Numbered from the stretch's first letter, positions 17,219 to 26,320 are shown. The stretch: DNA of 64,000 nucleotides from Veillonellaceae bacterium (GCA_025992895.1 DAJPGA010000001.1:631001-695000), one strand, 5' to 3'. Numbers and translations: made by a program. Notes: a model not told the origin generated them from the letters alone.

Positions 17219-17520
17219 GCGTGGGGAGATGGGCGATAGGAGCGGTGTATTTCTGCGAGCACCGCTAATACTCGCCTCGCCTTCCTAAACGGGGAAGAAG
17301 GGCCGTAGGCCGGTTTTGACCTTGCCCTGGGAAGGGAAGGTGTAAACGGATACAGCATTTCCCAGGCCGAAGGCTGGTTTTAGGGTTTCCCAAAGGTGCA
17401 GTTAATATAAAAATGCCGGCAAGGTTGATTACCACTGGGGCTTGTTCGTTTCCATCATTAAATGATCCATCTTAAATGTAGCAGCGAGCATTCGCTATCC
17501 GGTATGAAGTTATCGTGAAA
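17219..17520. repeat. Intergenic modular hairpin mosaic
   Basis: Includes the CCTTCCT-AAAC-GGGGAAG module near 17290, GGCC-GTA-GGCC near 17310 and a CCAGGCCGAAGGCTGG module near 17370. The last part is unique AT-rich promoter sequence for the iron locus. Confidence 0.55.
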
Positions 17521-17524
17521 TTAT

Positions 17525-17542
17525 ATATCATTCTCATGATAT
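17525..17542. promoter_or_regulatory. Fur-box-like palindrome upstream of the iron permease
   Basis: ATATCAT-TCTC-ATGATAT is a perfect 7-4-7 inverted repeat. It overlaps TATAAT (17540-17545), a plausible -10 box, so iron-dependent repression is likely. The regulator is not in this window. Confidence 0.5.
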
Positions 17543-17590
17543 AATCAGAATATACTCATTGAAATATCATTTAATTTTCATGGAGGCCAT

Positions 17591-18604
17591 ATGCAAAGAG
17601 TGTATAACACTTCATTTCTGAGCCGGACCTGCATTCTGATTGCGGCCCTGCTCGTTTCACTGGTCCTTTCCCTCCGGTTTGGTTCCGTGGGGTTGTCATC
17701 GGGAGATGTCATACGGACGGTGGCAGATATGGGTTCAGGGAATGCATCCCTGTCGACTATCATTCTGGATATCCGGCTGCCCCGGAGTATTTTCGCGGCC
17801 GTCTGCGGCATGGGGCTGTCTCTTTCGGGGATGGCGCTTCAGACGATCACCCGCAATGATTTGTCAGATCCTTATGTTCTTGGTGTATCGTCCGGCGCCA
17901 GTACAGGCGCGGTATCTGTGATCGTTTTGGGCTGGTTCGCCTTCCTCGGGAGCTGGAGTGTGACAGGAGCTGCATTTCTGGGCGCTGCGCTGACTACGGC
18001 GCTTGTGATTTTCCTGTCATCCCGCTTCAGCGATCCATCCCGTTTAGTGCTCATAGGTATGGGCATATCGGCATTCTTTGCCGCAGTCACGATGCTGATT
18101 GTTTATTATGCACCCCACGAAAGCCAGGTGAGAAGCGCTATGTTCTGGCTGATGGGAAGTCTTTCCGGGATCCAGTGGGAGGACATACCGGCCGTGCTGA
18201 CTGTATTTCCTGCTGCTTTTCTTCTCTGGTTCTTCCGCTATGATCTCGATGTCCTTCTTCTGGGAGAGTCGGAAGCAGGGCACCTTGGCATGGACATCAA
18301 GAAATTCCGTCTGATGGTGATTCTGCTTTCCTCGATCCTTGTGGCAGTGCTTGTCGCCAAAGCGGGAGTTATCGGCTTCATCGGCCTGATTGTTCCGCAT
18401 ATGGCTAGGAAACTGGCCGGTGCAGAGCATGGGAAATTAATCATCATGACCTCGCTCCTCGGGGCACTTGTCATGGTCTGGGCAGATGTTCTGGCAAGAA
18501 GCATGGCCGCTCCGTCTGAAATTCCAGTAGGCGTATTGACATCGCTGATGGGCGCTCCGCTCTTCCTGCATATTATCCTGAGAAAGGGGAAAAATCATGA
18601 TTGA
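17591..18604 (+). CDS. FecCD-family iron(III)-siderophore ABC permease
   Basis: The 337-residue polytopic membrane protein has family motifs: RLPRSIFAAVCGMGLSLSG, NDLSDPYVLGVSSGAS and AKAGVIGFIGLIVPHMAR. The last is the cytoplasmic loop that contacts the ATPase. It would form the channel for siderophore, heme or corrinoid import with the SBP encoded convergently at 19408. Its start follows GGAGG. It overlaps the ATPase gene by 8 bp. A Fur-like operator upstream points to an iron ligand. Confidence 0.9.
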   Translation: MQRVYNTSFLSRTCILIAALLVSLVLSLRFGSVGLSSGDVIRTVADMGSGNASLSTIILDIRLPRSIFAAVCGMGLSLSGMALQTITRNDLSDPYVLGVSSGASTGAVSVIVLGWFAFLGSWSVTGAAFLGAALTTALVIFLSSRFSDPSRLVLIGMGISAFFAAVTMLIVYYAPHESQVRSAMFWLMGSLSGIQWEDIPAVLTVFPAAFLLWFFRYDLDVLLLGESEAGHLGMDIKKFRLMVILLSSILVAVLVAKAGVIGFIGLIVPHMARKLAGAEHGKLIIMTSLLGALVMVWADVLARSMAAPSEIPVGVLTSLMGAPLFLHIILRKGKNHD

Positions 18605-19340
18605 GATCAGACATTTGTCCTTTCAGAGGGGCAGCTGAAGCATCCTGAAGGATATAACGATTTCCGTTGGTGAAGGTGTCACCGGCATCATCGGACCCAA
18701 TGGCTGCGGGAAAACGACGCTTCTTTCGCATATTTCCAGACGGCTTCCCAGCAAAAACAGAATCTTTATCGATGGACGTCCTATAGAAACGATCGACCGC
18801 CGGGAGTATGCCCGCAAAGTGGCTGTCATGCGCCAGAATGAAGACTCGATGGCAGATGAGCTGACGGCAGGATATCTTGTCCTGACAGGAAGATACCCCT
18901 ATAAGAAGCTCGGGATGGGGTATACGGAAAAGGATCGCGCCATTGCCTCGGAAATGATGAAGAAGCAGGGCGTGTATGACCTGAGGTATAAAGAACTTGG
19001 CCAGCTGTCCGGCGGAGAGTGCCAGCGCGTATGGCTGGCCAAAGCTATGGCGCAGGAGCCGGAAATCCTTCTTCTGGATGAACCGACGAACCATCTGGAC
19101 GTCAAGTACAGGCTCCACCTGATGGAAGAGCTGCCGGATTTCCCGGGCACAGTCATGATCGTGCTGCACGATATTTCACTGGCGCTCCGGTACTGCAGCC
19201 ATCTCGTCATCATGAAAGAGGGAAAAATCGTAGCGAGTGGCAAGACAGAAGAGACAGCCAGCCGGGAAATCCTGGAGGATGTATTCGAAGTTCCTTTCTA
19301 TACGGTCAATGGAAAAGACGGAGAATTCTTCTGCTGCTAA
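18597..19340 (+). pseudogene. Siderophore ABC ATPase interrupted by an in-frame TGA
   Basis: From ATG 18597 the frame reads MIEIRHLSFQRGS, then TGA at 18636-18638, then SILKDITISVGEG and a complete ATPase. It has Walker A GPNGCGKTT, signature LSGGECQRVWLAKA, Walker B ILLLDEPTNHLD and switch VLHDI. No alternative ATG lies before Walker A. Without read-through, translation could restart only at a non-ATG codon such as CTG in ILKD, losing the first strand and the A-loop. A nonsense mutation or a sequencing error is most likely. The partner permease and SBP are intact. Confidence 0.75.
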
Positions 19341-19356
19341 GAATAAATTGGCAATC

Positions 19357-19391
19357 AAAAAAGGCTGTGGACGTCATGTCACAGCCTTTTT
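19357..19391. terminator. Bidirectional terminator between the iron ABC genes
   Basis: AAAAAAGGCTGTG and CACAGCCTTTTT pair around GACGTCATGT. It lies between converging genes and can serve both. Confidence 0.8.
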
Positions 19392-19407
19392 GATTGGGAG
19401 GGTTCTT

Positions 19408-20406
19408 CTATTTCGTATTGTGGATTTCTGATGCAATGCGGGTCAATGCATCGACAGTCCTGACACCAGGCGTGATTTCGGAGAGCTTCACGCGGACGAA
19501 ATGATTTTCCTTGACAGCGTTCACATTCTGCAGGATCGGATTTGCTTTGATCTTTTCTACCTTCTGATCAAAGTCGTCCGTATTGCGGATGCTGTTGCCA
19601 TAATCAACGATGATGAAGTAATCCGGATTTGCCTTGACTACATTTTCCCAGCTCGTCTTAGCCCATGTCTTGTCGACACCTTGGCCGCTCATGACATTTT
19701 CTGCGCCGACCAGTTCCAGCACGTTGGTGGTATAGCCTTCAAATACGGTGAACGGATCGCCGTCTTCAGAGTCGTAAACAAAGACTTTGACCTTTGGCAG
19801 ATCTTTGAGCTTGGCCTGTACTTCGGACAGTTTCTTTTTCTGGGAATCGATCCATGCGTTGGCACGGTCTTCTACACCAAAAATTTCGCCATACATATGC
19901 ATATCCTCGAAATTCATGTCCAGTGTTGCGTTTGTGGACTGCATAGACTGGGGAACGTAAATCGGGATACCCTGGGAAATAATCTTTTCAGCAGGGATGC
20001 CTCTCTTTGTGAAGGGGACTTCCCATCCGGTCACGAAATCCGGTTTGACAGCCATTAACTGTTCATAGGACGGCCATTTATTGGAGAGAACCGGTACTTT
20101 ATCGTATGCTGCCTGCAAAGGTTTGTAGATTTCTTCTTCCTTGAAAGCAGTGCCGGCCATATCGTTTTCGACACCCAGGGTAAGAAGCATCTCTGTCGTC
20201 GCCTGGGACATGGAAACCGCATGTTTTGGTACGGAGGTGACTCTCATCGTTTCCTTTTTGCCGTCCAGAGTCTCTGTCCATGAGACACTGGAACTGGAGA
20301 TGGAGCTGGCAGCCCCATTCTTTTCCCCGCCGCATCCTGAAAATGCCAGACAGGCGGTGACTGCCATGGCTAGTGCTGCGATTCTTACGTGTTTAGAATA
20401 ACCCAT
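19408..20406 (-). CDS. Iron-siderophore ABC substrate-binding lipoprotein
   Basis: The 332-residue protein has a signal peptide ending in a lipobox FSGC near residue 25. The mature part is a class III periplasmic-binding protein: VSMSQATTEMLLTLGVEND, WPSYEQLMAVKPDFVTGW, and a C-lobe with NPILQNVNAVKENHFVRV. It should capture a siderophore-type ligand for the FecCD-like permease encoded convergently. A Fur-like site lies about 130 bases upstream of its start. Confidence 0.85.
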   Translation of the reverse strand: MGYSKHVRIAALAMAVTACLAFSGCGGEKNGAASSISSSSVSWTETLDGKKETMRVTSVPKHAVSMSQATTEMLLTLGVENDMAGTAFKEEEIYKPLQAAYDKVPVLSNKWPSYEQLMAVKPDFVTGWEVPFTKRGIPAEKIISQGIPIYVPQSMQSTNATLDMNFEDMHMYGEIFGVEDRANAWIDSQKKKLSEVQAKLKDLPKVKVFVYDSEDGDPFTVFEGYTTNVLELVGAENVMSGQGVDKTWAKTSWENVVKANPDYFIIVDYGNSIRNTDDFDQKVEKIKANPILQNVNAVKENHFVRVKLSEITPGVRTVDALTRIASEIHNTK

Positions 20407-20535
20407 ATTCCCTCCTCATTGGAAATAATGTCGGTCTAGTCATTGGATTGTTATAAAATTCCAATTTTTATGTTATAAATATCAAATACTTTTCTAATTA
20501 TATAATATTTGAACTTTAAGGTAAAGATTAACAAA

Positions 20536-20550
20536 AGAGAATTATTATCA
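20536..20550. promoter_or_regulatory. Fur-box-like site upstream of the iron SBP
   Basis: Read on the minus strand, TGATAATAATTCTCT matches the 7-1-7 Fur consensus TGATAATNATTATCA at 12 or more of 15 positions. Confidence 0.45.
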
Positions 20551-20610
20551 AAAAGGCGAATCATAAGGAGTGAGTTATTTTAAATCCTTCTAATTCCCAC
20601 ATCGTTCCAT

Positions 20611-20660
20611 GCCAATCATGCGTTTTTGTCAAATCAAATTTGTGATTGGCTCTTTTTTTT
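20611..20660 (+). terminator. Terminator-like hairpin overlapping the MFS promoter
   Basis: GCCAATCA (20611-20618) pairs with TGATTGGC (20643-20650), followed by a run of eight T. No plus-strand gene precedes it, so it ends an unidentified short transcript or acts as an operator. Confidence 0.4.
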
Positions 20661-20668
20661 CATATAAT
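20640..20668 (+). promoter_or_regulatory. Predicted promoter of the MFS gene, with leader hairpin
   Basis: TTGTGA (20640) and TATAAT (20663-20668) are separated by 17 bases. The leader then carries a perfect hairpin, CTAAGGC-GGGAT-GCCTTAG (20682-20700), that could be a regulatory site. Confidence 0.6.
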
Positions 20669-20801
20669 AGACGTATGCGCTCTAAGGCGGGATGCCTTAG
20701 ACAACTGAAAGAGGATGCGGGAATCTTCTTTCGGGATTTCTTATGGTCAAAGCTCAGCGGATCTTCTGGAAATCTGTCTGAGAAGGAGGAATGTCGAAAG
20801 T

Positions 20802-22229
20802 ATGAAAATGGGGTATAAAGGGACAGACCGGATGATCGCCGGGATTGTTTTTGGCGTGATTATGTTCTGGCTTTTCGCACAGGCCATCGTGAATGTCGGA
20901 CCTGCTGTGCAGGCGGATCTTGGGATTCCGCTGGATACGCTGAATATTGCGGTCAGCCTGACGGCTCTTTTCTCGGGGCTCTTCATCGTGGCCGCCGGAG
21001 GTCTGGCGGATAAGATCGGAAGGAAGAAGATTGCTTACCTGGGATTTGTCCTGAGTATCATCGGCTCGTCCTGTCTCGTCCTTTCGCAGGGCGCAGTGCT
21101 CCTCATCGCAGGCCGCATTATCCAGGGCCTGTCGGCCGCATGCATCATGCCTTCGACCATTGCTCTCATGAATGCCTATTTCGAAGGAAAAGCCCGTCAG
21201 AGAGCCCTGAGCTTCTGGTCCATCGGCTCCTGGGGAGGCGGCGGCATCGCATCGTTTGCGGGCGGTGCCATTGCATCCAGCTTCGGCTGGCGCGGCATCT
21301 TTGTCTTTTCCATCATCTTCGCCGTCCTTGGCATGATACTCCTCTGGGCGACGCCGGAAAGCAAAAGAGATTCTGACGAACCCTTCCATTTCGACTTTGC
21401 AGGCCTCTCCATCTTCATCGTGACCATGGTCGCACTGAATATATTCATCAACTTCGGCGCTGCCTTTGGCTGGACGAGCGGAAGGACACTCGGCCTTCTT
21501 GCCACCATCCTGATCGGCTTTGCCGCATTCGTGAAAGTGGAAAGAAATAAACACAACGCACTCCTCGATTTCAAACTTTTCAGGAGCAAGCCCTATGCCG
21601 GCGCCGCTGCGTCGAACTTCCTCCTGAATGCCGTTGCAGGCACGCTGATCGTCGCCAATACCTATGCGCAGGTAGGCCGCGGTTTCACCGCCTTCCAGTC
21701 CGGCATGCTCTCCCTCGGCTACCTTGTCGCCGTCCTTGCCATGATCCGCGTCGGAGAAAAGATCCTCCAGAGAGTCGGTGCCAGAAAACCGATGCAGTGG
21801 GGCGCCTCCATCACGACAGCCGGCATCGCCATGATGGGACTGACATTCCTCCCGGACCTCACCTATACCGTCGTCGTATTCGTAGGCTTCTGCCTCTTCG
21901 GATTTGGCCTCGGCATCTACGCGACCCCGTCCACCGACACCTCCGTCTCCAATGCACCGTCCGACAAAGTCGGCCAGGCAGCCGGCGTCTATAAGATGGC
22001 AAGCTCCCTGGGAGGCGCCTTCGGCGTAGCCATCTCCGCCGCCGTTTACGGAGCCTTCGCCGAAAGCACCAACCTCGCCGCCGCAGCTACCGCCGGCATC
22101 CTCGTCAACGTCGCCTTCGGACTCCTCGCCATCCTCGCCATCGTCACCCTGATTCCAAGAGGCATCGGAAGAACAGAAGACGAAATGGAAGAAACAGAAA
22201 TGGCAGTATCAGAATCGTATAACCAGTAA
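20802..22229 (+). CDS. MFS drug/metabolite exporter, DHA2-like
   Basis: The protein has about 475 residues and some 14 hydrophobic segments, as in DHA2 transporters. Loop 2-3 carries GGLADKIGRKKIAYLG, the MFS signature, and GRIIQGLSAACIMPSTIAL resembles the antiporter motif region. It probably exports drugs or metabolites by proton antiport; the substrate is not readable. ATG 20802 is chosen over an upstream open stretch; AGGAGG lies 12 bases away, slightly far. ATG 20808 is an alternative. Confidence 0.8.
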   Translation: MKMGYKGTDRMIAGIVFGVIMFWLFAQAIVNVGPAVQADLGIPLDTLNIAVSLTALFSGLFIVAAGGLADKIGRKKIAYLGFVLSIIGSSCLVLSQGAVLLIAGRIIQGLSAACIMPSTIALMNAYFEGKARQRALSFWSIGSWGGGGIASFAGGAIASSFGWRGIFVFSIIFAVLGMILLWATPESKRDSDEPFHFDFAGLSIFIVTMVALNIFINFGAAFGWTSGRTLGLLATILIGFAAFVKVERNKHNALLDFKLFRSKPYAGAAASNFLLNAVAGTLIVANTYAQVGRGFTAFQSGMLSLGYLVAVLAMIRVGEKILQRVGARKPMQWGASITTAGIAMMGLTFLPDLTYTVVVFVGFCLFGFGLGIYATPSTDTSVSNAPSDKVGQAAGVYKMASSLGGAFGVAISAAVYGAFAESTNLAAAATAGILVNVAFGLLAILAIVTLIPRGIGRTEDEMEETEMAVSESYNQ

Positions 22230-22255
22230 AATCCATAGTAAATCAAAGGAGCTGG

Positions 22256-22298
22256 GGCTGTGACAAAATGGTTAATCATTTTGCCACAGCCTCTTTTT
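22256..22298 (+). terminator. Terminator after the MFS gene
   Basis: GGCTGTG...CACAGCC with an inner AAAATG...CATTTT pair, then a T-rich tract. It is a member of the recurring terminator family. Confidence 0.85.
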
Positions 22299-22415
22299 CT
22301 ATTGGAATATTCCATTAAAGGATTATCTAACAAATGTATTTATTGGTTCTGTCTGAAAACCACAAAGGACGCTACGCTCGAAAACTACTGTATTCCCGGT
22401 CTCCGACCGGACCTT
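22299..22415. repeat. Left half of an intergenic repeat interrupted by IS copy 2
   Basis: It is nearly identical to 6972-7091 over the ATTGGAATATTCC part, but the hairpin before the insertion site is CCGGTC-TCC-GACCGG (22396-22410), a different arm sequence in the same position. It ends in CCTT. Confidence 0.75.
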
Positions 22416-24144
22416 TGGTATGATTCAACAAGAAAGACAGAATAATATCATAAATATATTAGGAGGTCATTCTTATGCCATGTAAAACCAAAGCGTCCCC
22501 GGAGGAAATGTTAGACCAGATTGCTTCATATCTCTATCAGGGTGTTACGATTACCCAGGCAGCTGAAAATCTTCATATGAGCCGCATAACATTCAGGAAA
22601 TGGGTCCTCCGGTATAAAGAGGAGGGCTTTAAGGGATTGCGGCCCAGGCAGCATTTGTCTTACTACTCCAATCAGATGAAGATCCAGGCCGTAAAGGAAT
22701 ATCTTAAAGGCGGTGTTTCCATGCTTTCCGTCTGTGCCAAATACAGAATTTCCGGCACACTCTCCCTTAAAACATGGATTGAGGCGTATAATGAGCATAA
22801 GTTGACAGACCTCGTTTCTGAAGGAGGAGATCTTATGGGCAAACGCCAGCAATCGGTCAAGGAAGAGCGAGTCAGAATCGTTCAGGAGTGCATCGCCAGT
22901 GGATGCGATTATAACAAGATAGCCAAGAAGTACAACATGTCCTACCAAACGCTCTACACATGGGTAAAAAAGTTCAAGGAAATGGGCGAAGTTGGTCTTG
23001 AGGATTACAGAGGAAAGCCGATCAGGCTCCAAACGCCCCGGACCGAAGAAGAACAGCTGCGTCAGGAGAATGCCAGACTTCTTGAAGAACAGAAGGATCT
23101 TATAGCAGAGATTGCCCTGCTAAAAAAAAAAGATGGAGATAGAGGAAAGGTTGCGTTCCTCGAAGGATTCAGCCTTACTCACCTTCTCAGAGATTTTAAA
23201 GCCATAAAAGAAGTCCATGAAGAAACCAACATCTCCATAGAAAGTCTCTGCCGACTCTCAAAGGTCTCCCGGGCAGCTTATTACGGATGGCTGAATCATA
23301 TTAAGAGCGGCCGTGAACTGCTGAGAGAAAAGGTCGCACAGGAGGTCATGAAAACCCATCAGGAATATCCGGATATGGGATACCGCCGGATTAACGATTG
23401 GATCAAGAAGGATGACAACATCAATATAAATGTAAGCGACAGTCTGGTTCTTCGTATCATGCGGATACTTAATATTAAGTCCGTGATCAAGTACAAGACC
23501 GATGGTTGCACTCGTAACGCAAAGGATCCAAAGTACATTTTTGAAAACCTGCTGAACCGTGACTTTGATGCCGGCGTGTCCAATGCAAGATGGATGACGG
23601 ATGTCACTGAATTCAAGTACACAACTGCTGATGGAGTTTTGCACAAGTTATATTTAAGCGCGATTATTGACGGCCATGATCGCCGGATTGTCTCTTATGT
23701 CATCGGCGACAGGAACAATACTGCACTGGCTTTTGAGACAATGGAAAAGGCACTTAAAGAGAATCCTGGAGAACATCCAATGATTCATACCGACCGCGGA
23801 TTCCAGTATACAAGCAACGGATTCCATAAGATTGTTGAAAAAGCAGGACTGGTTCACAGCATGTCCCGTGTAGGCTGCTGTGCAGACAACGGTCTGATGG
23901 AAGGGTTCTGGGGAATGCTGAAGCGCGAACGTTACTACACACGTAAATTCACCAGCCGTAAAGCAGTGGTAAGCATGATCAACGGCTACATCTACTTCTA
24001 CAACAACAAACGCATTCAGCGCAAATTACATCTTTTAGCTCCAATGGAAGTATTCAACGCAGCTCCAATGGCTGCATGATTAAGATTAAAGTACGATTAG
24101 ATTTTTTATGATATTTATTTGTCTGTATTAACAAATCCGCACCA
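22416..24144 (+). mobile_element. IS3-family insertion sequence, copy 2 (1729 bp)
   Basis: Same ends as copy 1 (TGGT...ACCA), with CCTT at 22412-22415 and 24145-24148 as target duplication. It is one base longer than copy 1 because the slippery tract is A10, which fuses the two frames into one. Confidence 0.92.
22475..24079 (+). CDS. IS3-family transposase, fused OrfAB, copy 2
   Basis: A single frame of 534 residues joins the helix-turn-helix OrfA part (1-220) to the DDE integrase part (about 340-530; Asp in RWMTDV, Asp in HTDRGF, Glu in LMEGFWG). In copy 1 the same joint needs a -1 frameshift. Here one extra A in the run removes that need, so full-length transposase would be made by every ribosome unless the RNA polymerase slips. 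It is otherwise identical to copies 1 and 3 as far as read. Confidence 0.9.
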   Translation: MPCKTKASPEEMLDQIASYLYQGVTITQAAENLHMSRITFRKWVLRYKEEGFKGLRPRQHLSYYSNQMKIQAVKEYLKGGVSMLSVCAKYRISGTLSLKTWIEAYNEHKLTDLVSEGGDLMGKRQQSVKEERVRIVQECIASGCDYNKIAKKYNMSYQTLYTWVKKFKEMGEVGLEDYRGKPIRLQTPRTEEEQLRQENARLLEEQKDLIAEIALLKKKDGDRGKVAFLEGFSLTHLLRDFKAIKEVHEETNISIESLCRLSKVSRAAYYGWLNHIKSGRELLREKVAQEVMKTHQEYPDMGYRRINDWIKKDDNININVSDSLVLRIMRILNIKSVIKYKTDGCTRNAKDPKYIFENLLNRDFDAGVSNARWMTDVTEFKYTTADGVLHKLYLSAIIDGHDRRIVSYVIGDRNNTALAFETMEKALKENPGEHPMIHTDRGFQYTSNGFHKIVEKAGLVHSMSRVGCCADNGLMEGFWGMLKRERYYTRKFTSRKAVVSMINGYIYFYNNKRIQRKLHLLAPMEVFNAAPMAA

Positions 24145-24420
24145 CCTTCTCCTTTCGGAGCAAGGTTAACACCCTTAAACCTCGCTTCGCTCGAGAAAAA
24201 AAGAAGCAGTGTTTTAACGGATTTTGGCACAGCTCCTTTTTTAGTGGAGAAAAGTGTAAGAACAGCACATAAAACCAGACAACCGGACTTCGTCCGTTGG
24301 AAATCAACACTATCCGACCCTTTTGAAAATGAACCCCTTTCGGCGCATGCGCGCCACTTTCCCCTAACGGGGACAGCCATGCGATGACAAATTTCACGAT
24401 TCGTCCATATTTGATCATTG
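24145..24420. repeat. Right half of the interrupted repeat plus modular hairpins
   Basis: It continues with CGGAGCAAGGTTAACACCC and a CACAGCTCC end as at 8820. It then runs into GGAC-TTC-GTCC near 24290 and a GGCGCATGCGCGCC segment near 24342. No gene is supported. Confidence 0.7.
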
Positions 24421-24502
24421 GCTAAAAATTATTTTTGCTGTATATTAAAATCAGGAATATACAATATTGTTATGCTCGGGGGAGCAGGAAGCGGGGGACG
24501 CT

Positions 24503-24988
24503 ATGGAAACTTTAAAGCGCTTGTTTTCAATTCATGGAAGAATGAATCGCTGGAAGTCCTTTGTGTGGATGGTGGCATGCAGTGTTCTGTCGGGGGTGAT
24601 TTCTACCATCATAGAGCTGCTGTTCCTGCCGCTTCCTTTTTCGTTTCCGCTGAATGCGCCATCGATGACGACTTATGTCGTCTTGTCCGGGATTGTTGCT
24701 GTCATAGGCCTGATTTTTTCTCTTACGGTTGTGGTGCGGAGGCTCCATGATCTGGGGTATTCGGGATGGTGGGCTGCCGCAGTCTATATCATTACTCCTT
24801 TGCTTATCCTTGTGCTGCGGGAGATAGGTGCGATTCTAAGCATGGTGATGCTTCTTGCATACTGTTTGATTTTATTGTTCAAGCGCGGGACGATAGGGCC
24901 CAATGAGTACGGTCCCGATCCGCTGGCGGGGGAGGATGAGCCGGTGCCAGTGCCGGAAGATCCGGTTCATGAAGAAGATAAGATGTAA
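24503..24988 (+). CDS. DUF805 membrane protein
   Basis: The 161-residue membrane protein begins METLKRLFSIHGRMNR. Four hydrophobic segments follow. The DUF805 hallmarks RRLHDLGYSGWW, near residue 80, and GPNEYGPDP, near the end, are present. The function of the family is not established. ATG 24503 is preceded by GGGGGA. The tail is acidic and Pro-rich. A strong terminator follows. Confidence 0.85.
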   Translation: METLKRLFSIHGRMNRWKSFVWMVACSVLSGVISTIIELLFLPLPFSFPLNAPSMTTYVVLSGIVAVIGLIFSLTVVVRRLHDLGYSGWWAAAVYIITPLLILVLREIGAILSMVMLLAYCLILLFKRGTIGPNEYGPDPLAGEDEPVPVPEDPVHEEDKM

Positions 24989-24993
24989 TAAAA

Positions 24994-25036
24994 GAGGGCT
25001 GCAGAATGATTGCTCATTTCTGCAGCCCTCTTTTTT
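24994..25036. terminator. Terminator after the DUF805 gene
   Basis: GAGGGCTGCAGAA pairs with TTCTGCAGCCCTC and six T follow. The converging gene at 25042 could use it as well. Confidence 0.85.
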
Positions 25037-25041
25037 AGTGA

Positions 25042-25365
25042 TTAGTCGGTGATGTATGTTTCTGCATCATCGATGAAGGAAATGATATTGAATTGTTTTG
25101 TTTCTTCGGGATAACGTTTAGCGGCACGCCGAAGGGCAGCGATAAATTCATGGCTCTGTGAGGCTTCCGCAATTTCTTCAAAAATCTCACTCAGCCATGC
25201 GAATTGATCTCCCGTGCATTCATGATCCAGGAAATCAATGGCTTTCGGCATGTCTTCGGTCATGAGCTTGATCATTTTCATAATGACGGGTTCGCGGAAA
25301 TCCATAATGTAGGTATGTTTTCGTTCTTCGATAAGTGCGTCGTATTCATCTGATATCTTTGACAT
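25042..25365 (-). CDS. Hypothetical protein (107 aa)
   Basis: Start at MSKISDEYDAL is supported by AGGAG upstream on the minus strand; the frame is open further but without support. The protein is acidic, likely helical and soluble, with FREPVIMKMIKLMTEDMPKAIDFL and IFEEIAEASQSHEFIAAL. I recognise no domain. It stands alone between terminators. Confidence 0.55.
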   Translation of the reverse strand: MSKISDEYDALIEERKHTYIMDFREPVIMKMIKLMTEDMPKAIDFLDHECTGDQFAWLSEIFEEIAEASQSHEFIAALRRAAKRYPEETKQFNIISFIDDAETYITD

Positions 25366-25458
25366 TTTGCCGGCTCCTTTCCTGGAGGAAATAGAGAAAT
25401 CTTCGATTCTGTCTCTATTATAGACGGGAAAGGGGAGGGATGCTATATTCTCCAATCA

Positions 25459-25490
25459 AAAACCCCGCTTTTTCAGGCGGGGCTTTCTTA
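25459..25490. terminator. Terminator between the hypothetical gene and lpxA
   Basis: CCCCGC (25463-25468) pairs with GCGGGG (25477-25482), with A-rich sequence on one side and a T-rich tail on the other. Confidence 0.6.
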
Positions 25491-25507
25491 CTACGATCAT
25501 TTACCTT

Positions 25508-26320
25508 TTATCTGTCTCTTGTACGGCAGAGGCCTCTGTCACAGTTTCTCAGGAAGTAGAGCAGGTGCTCGATTTCCGGGGTGGAGGGGAGTTCCTGTTC
25601 CATTTCTTCTATGGCTTCGTTGAGTTTCAATCCCGAGCGGAAGAGGAGACGGTAGGCTTTCTTGAGGGCGCTCTTGACGTCGGCGGAAATATTATTTCTT
25701 GCGATGCCTACGCTGTTCAGTCCTACGACTCTGGCGGGGTTGCCGTCGGCGATGACGAAGGGGCATACGTCCTGGACGATCTTGGACATGCCGCCTACCA
25801 TGGCGAGGGCTCCTACTTTGACGAACTGGTGGACACCGCTCATGGCACCGATGACGGCGTGGTCTTCGACGGTGACGTGGCCGGCTACGCCTGAGAAGCT
25901 GGATACGACGATGTAATCGCCGAAGCAGCTGTTGTGGGCTACGTGGGTGTATGCCTGAAGCATATTGTGAGAACCGATGCGGGTCTCGCAGTTTTCGCCG
26001 GTCGCGCGGTGGATGGTGGCGAATTCTCTGATTTCATTTTCGTTCCCGATGACGACGGTGCTGTATTCACCTTTGAATTTCAGGTCCTGCGGCGCTTCTC
26101 CGATGACGGCGTGCGGGAAGATGTGATTGTTTTTGCCCATGCGCACGTTTTCCGCAATGACGGCATGGGATTCGATGATGCTGCCTTCTCCGATTTCACA
26201 CCCAGGGCCAATGACGGCGTACGGTCCGATTTTCACGTTGTGATGCAGGATCGCCGTCGGGTCGATGATGGCCGTCGGATGAATGTCCGGCTCTAGTGGT
26301 CTGATAGCTTTGAGTTCCAT
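25508..26320 (-). CDS. lpxA: UDP-GlcNAc acyltransferase LpxA, downstream paralog
   Basis: This is a 270-residue left-handed beta-helix acyltransferase for the first step of lipid A synthesis. The hexapeptide repeats start at HPTAIIDPTAILHHNVKIGPY. The catalytic His is in YTHVAHNS, and GVHQFVKVGALAMVGG forms the acyl pocket. It is about 88% identical by eye to the tandem copy at 26577, with roughly 32 differences. Its own 250-bp upstream gap and the terminator of the other copy suggest it is separately transcribed. Both copies look intact. Confidence 0.9.
   Translation of the reverse strand: MELKAIRPLEPDIHPTAIIDPTAILHHNVKIGPYAVIGPGCEIGEGSIIESHAVIAENVRMGKNNHIFPHAVIGEAPQDLKFKGEYSTVVIGNENEIREFATIHRATGENCETRIGSHNMLQAYTHVAHNSCFGDYIVVSSFSGVAGHVTVEDHAVIGAMSGVHQFVKVGALAMVGGMSKIVQDVCPFVIADGNPARVVGLNSVGIARNNISADVKSALKKAYRLLFRSGLKLNEAIEEMEQELPSTPEIEHLLYFLRNCDRGLCRTRDR

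Noticed and set aside
18636..18638. Selenocysteine or read-through at the TGA in the ABC ATPase
   Set aside because: The position is in a non-conserved turn far from any catalytic residue, no SECIS-like stem was seen after it, and ATPases of this family are not selenoproteins.
20791..20805. A four-codon minigene (MSKV) overlapping the MFS start
   Set aside because: The ribosome site is too close to its ATG. It is more likely chance in the spacer of the MFS ribosome site.
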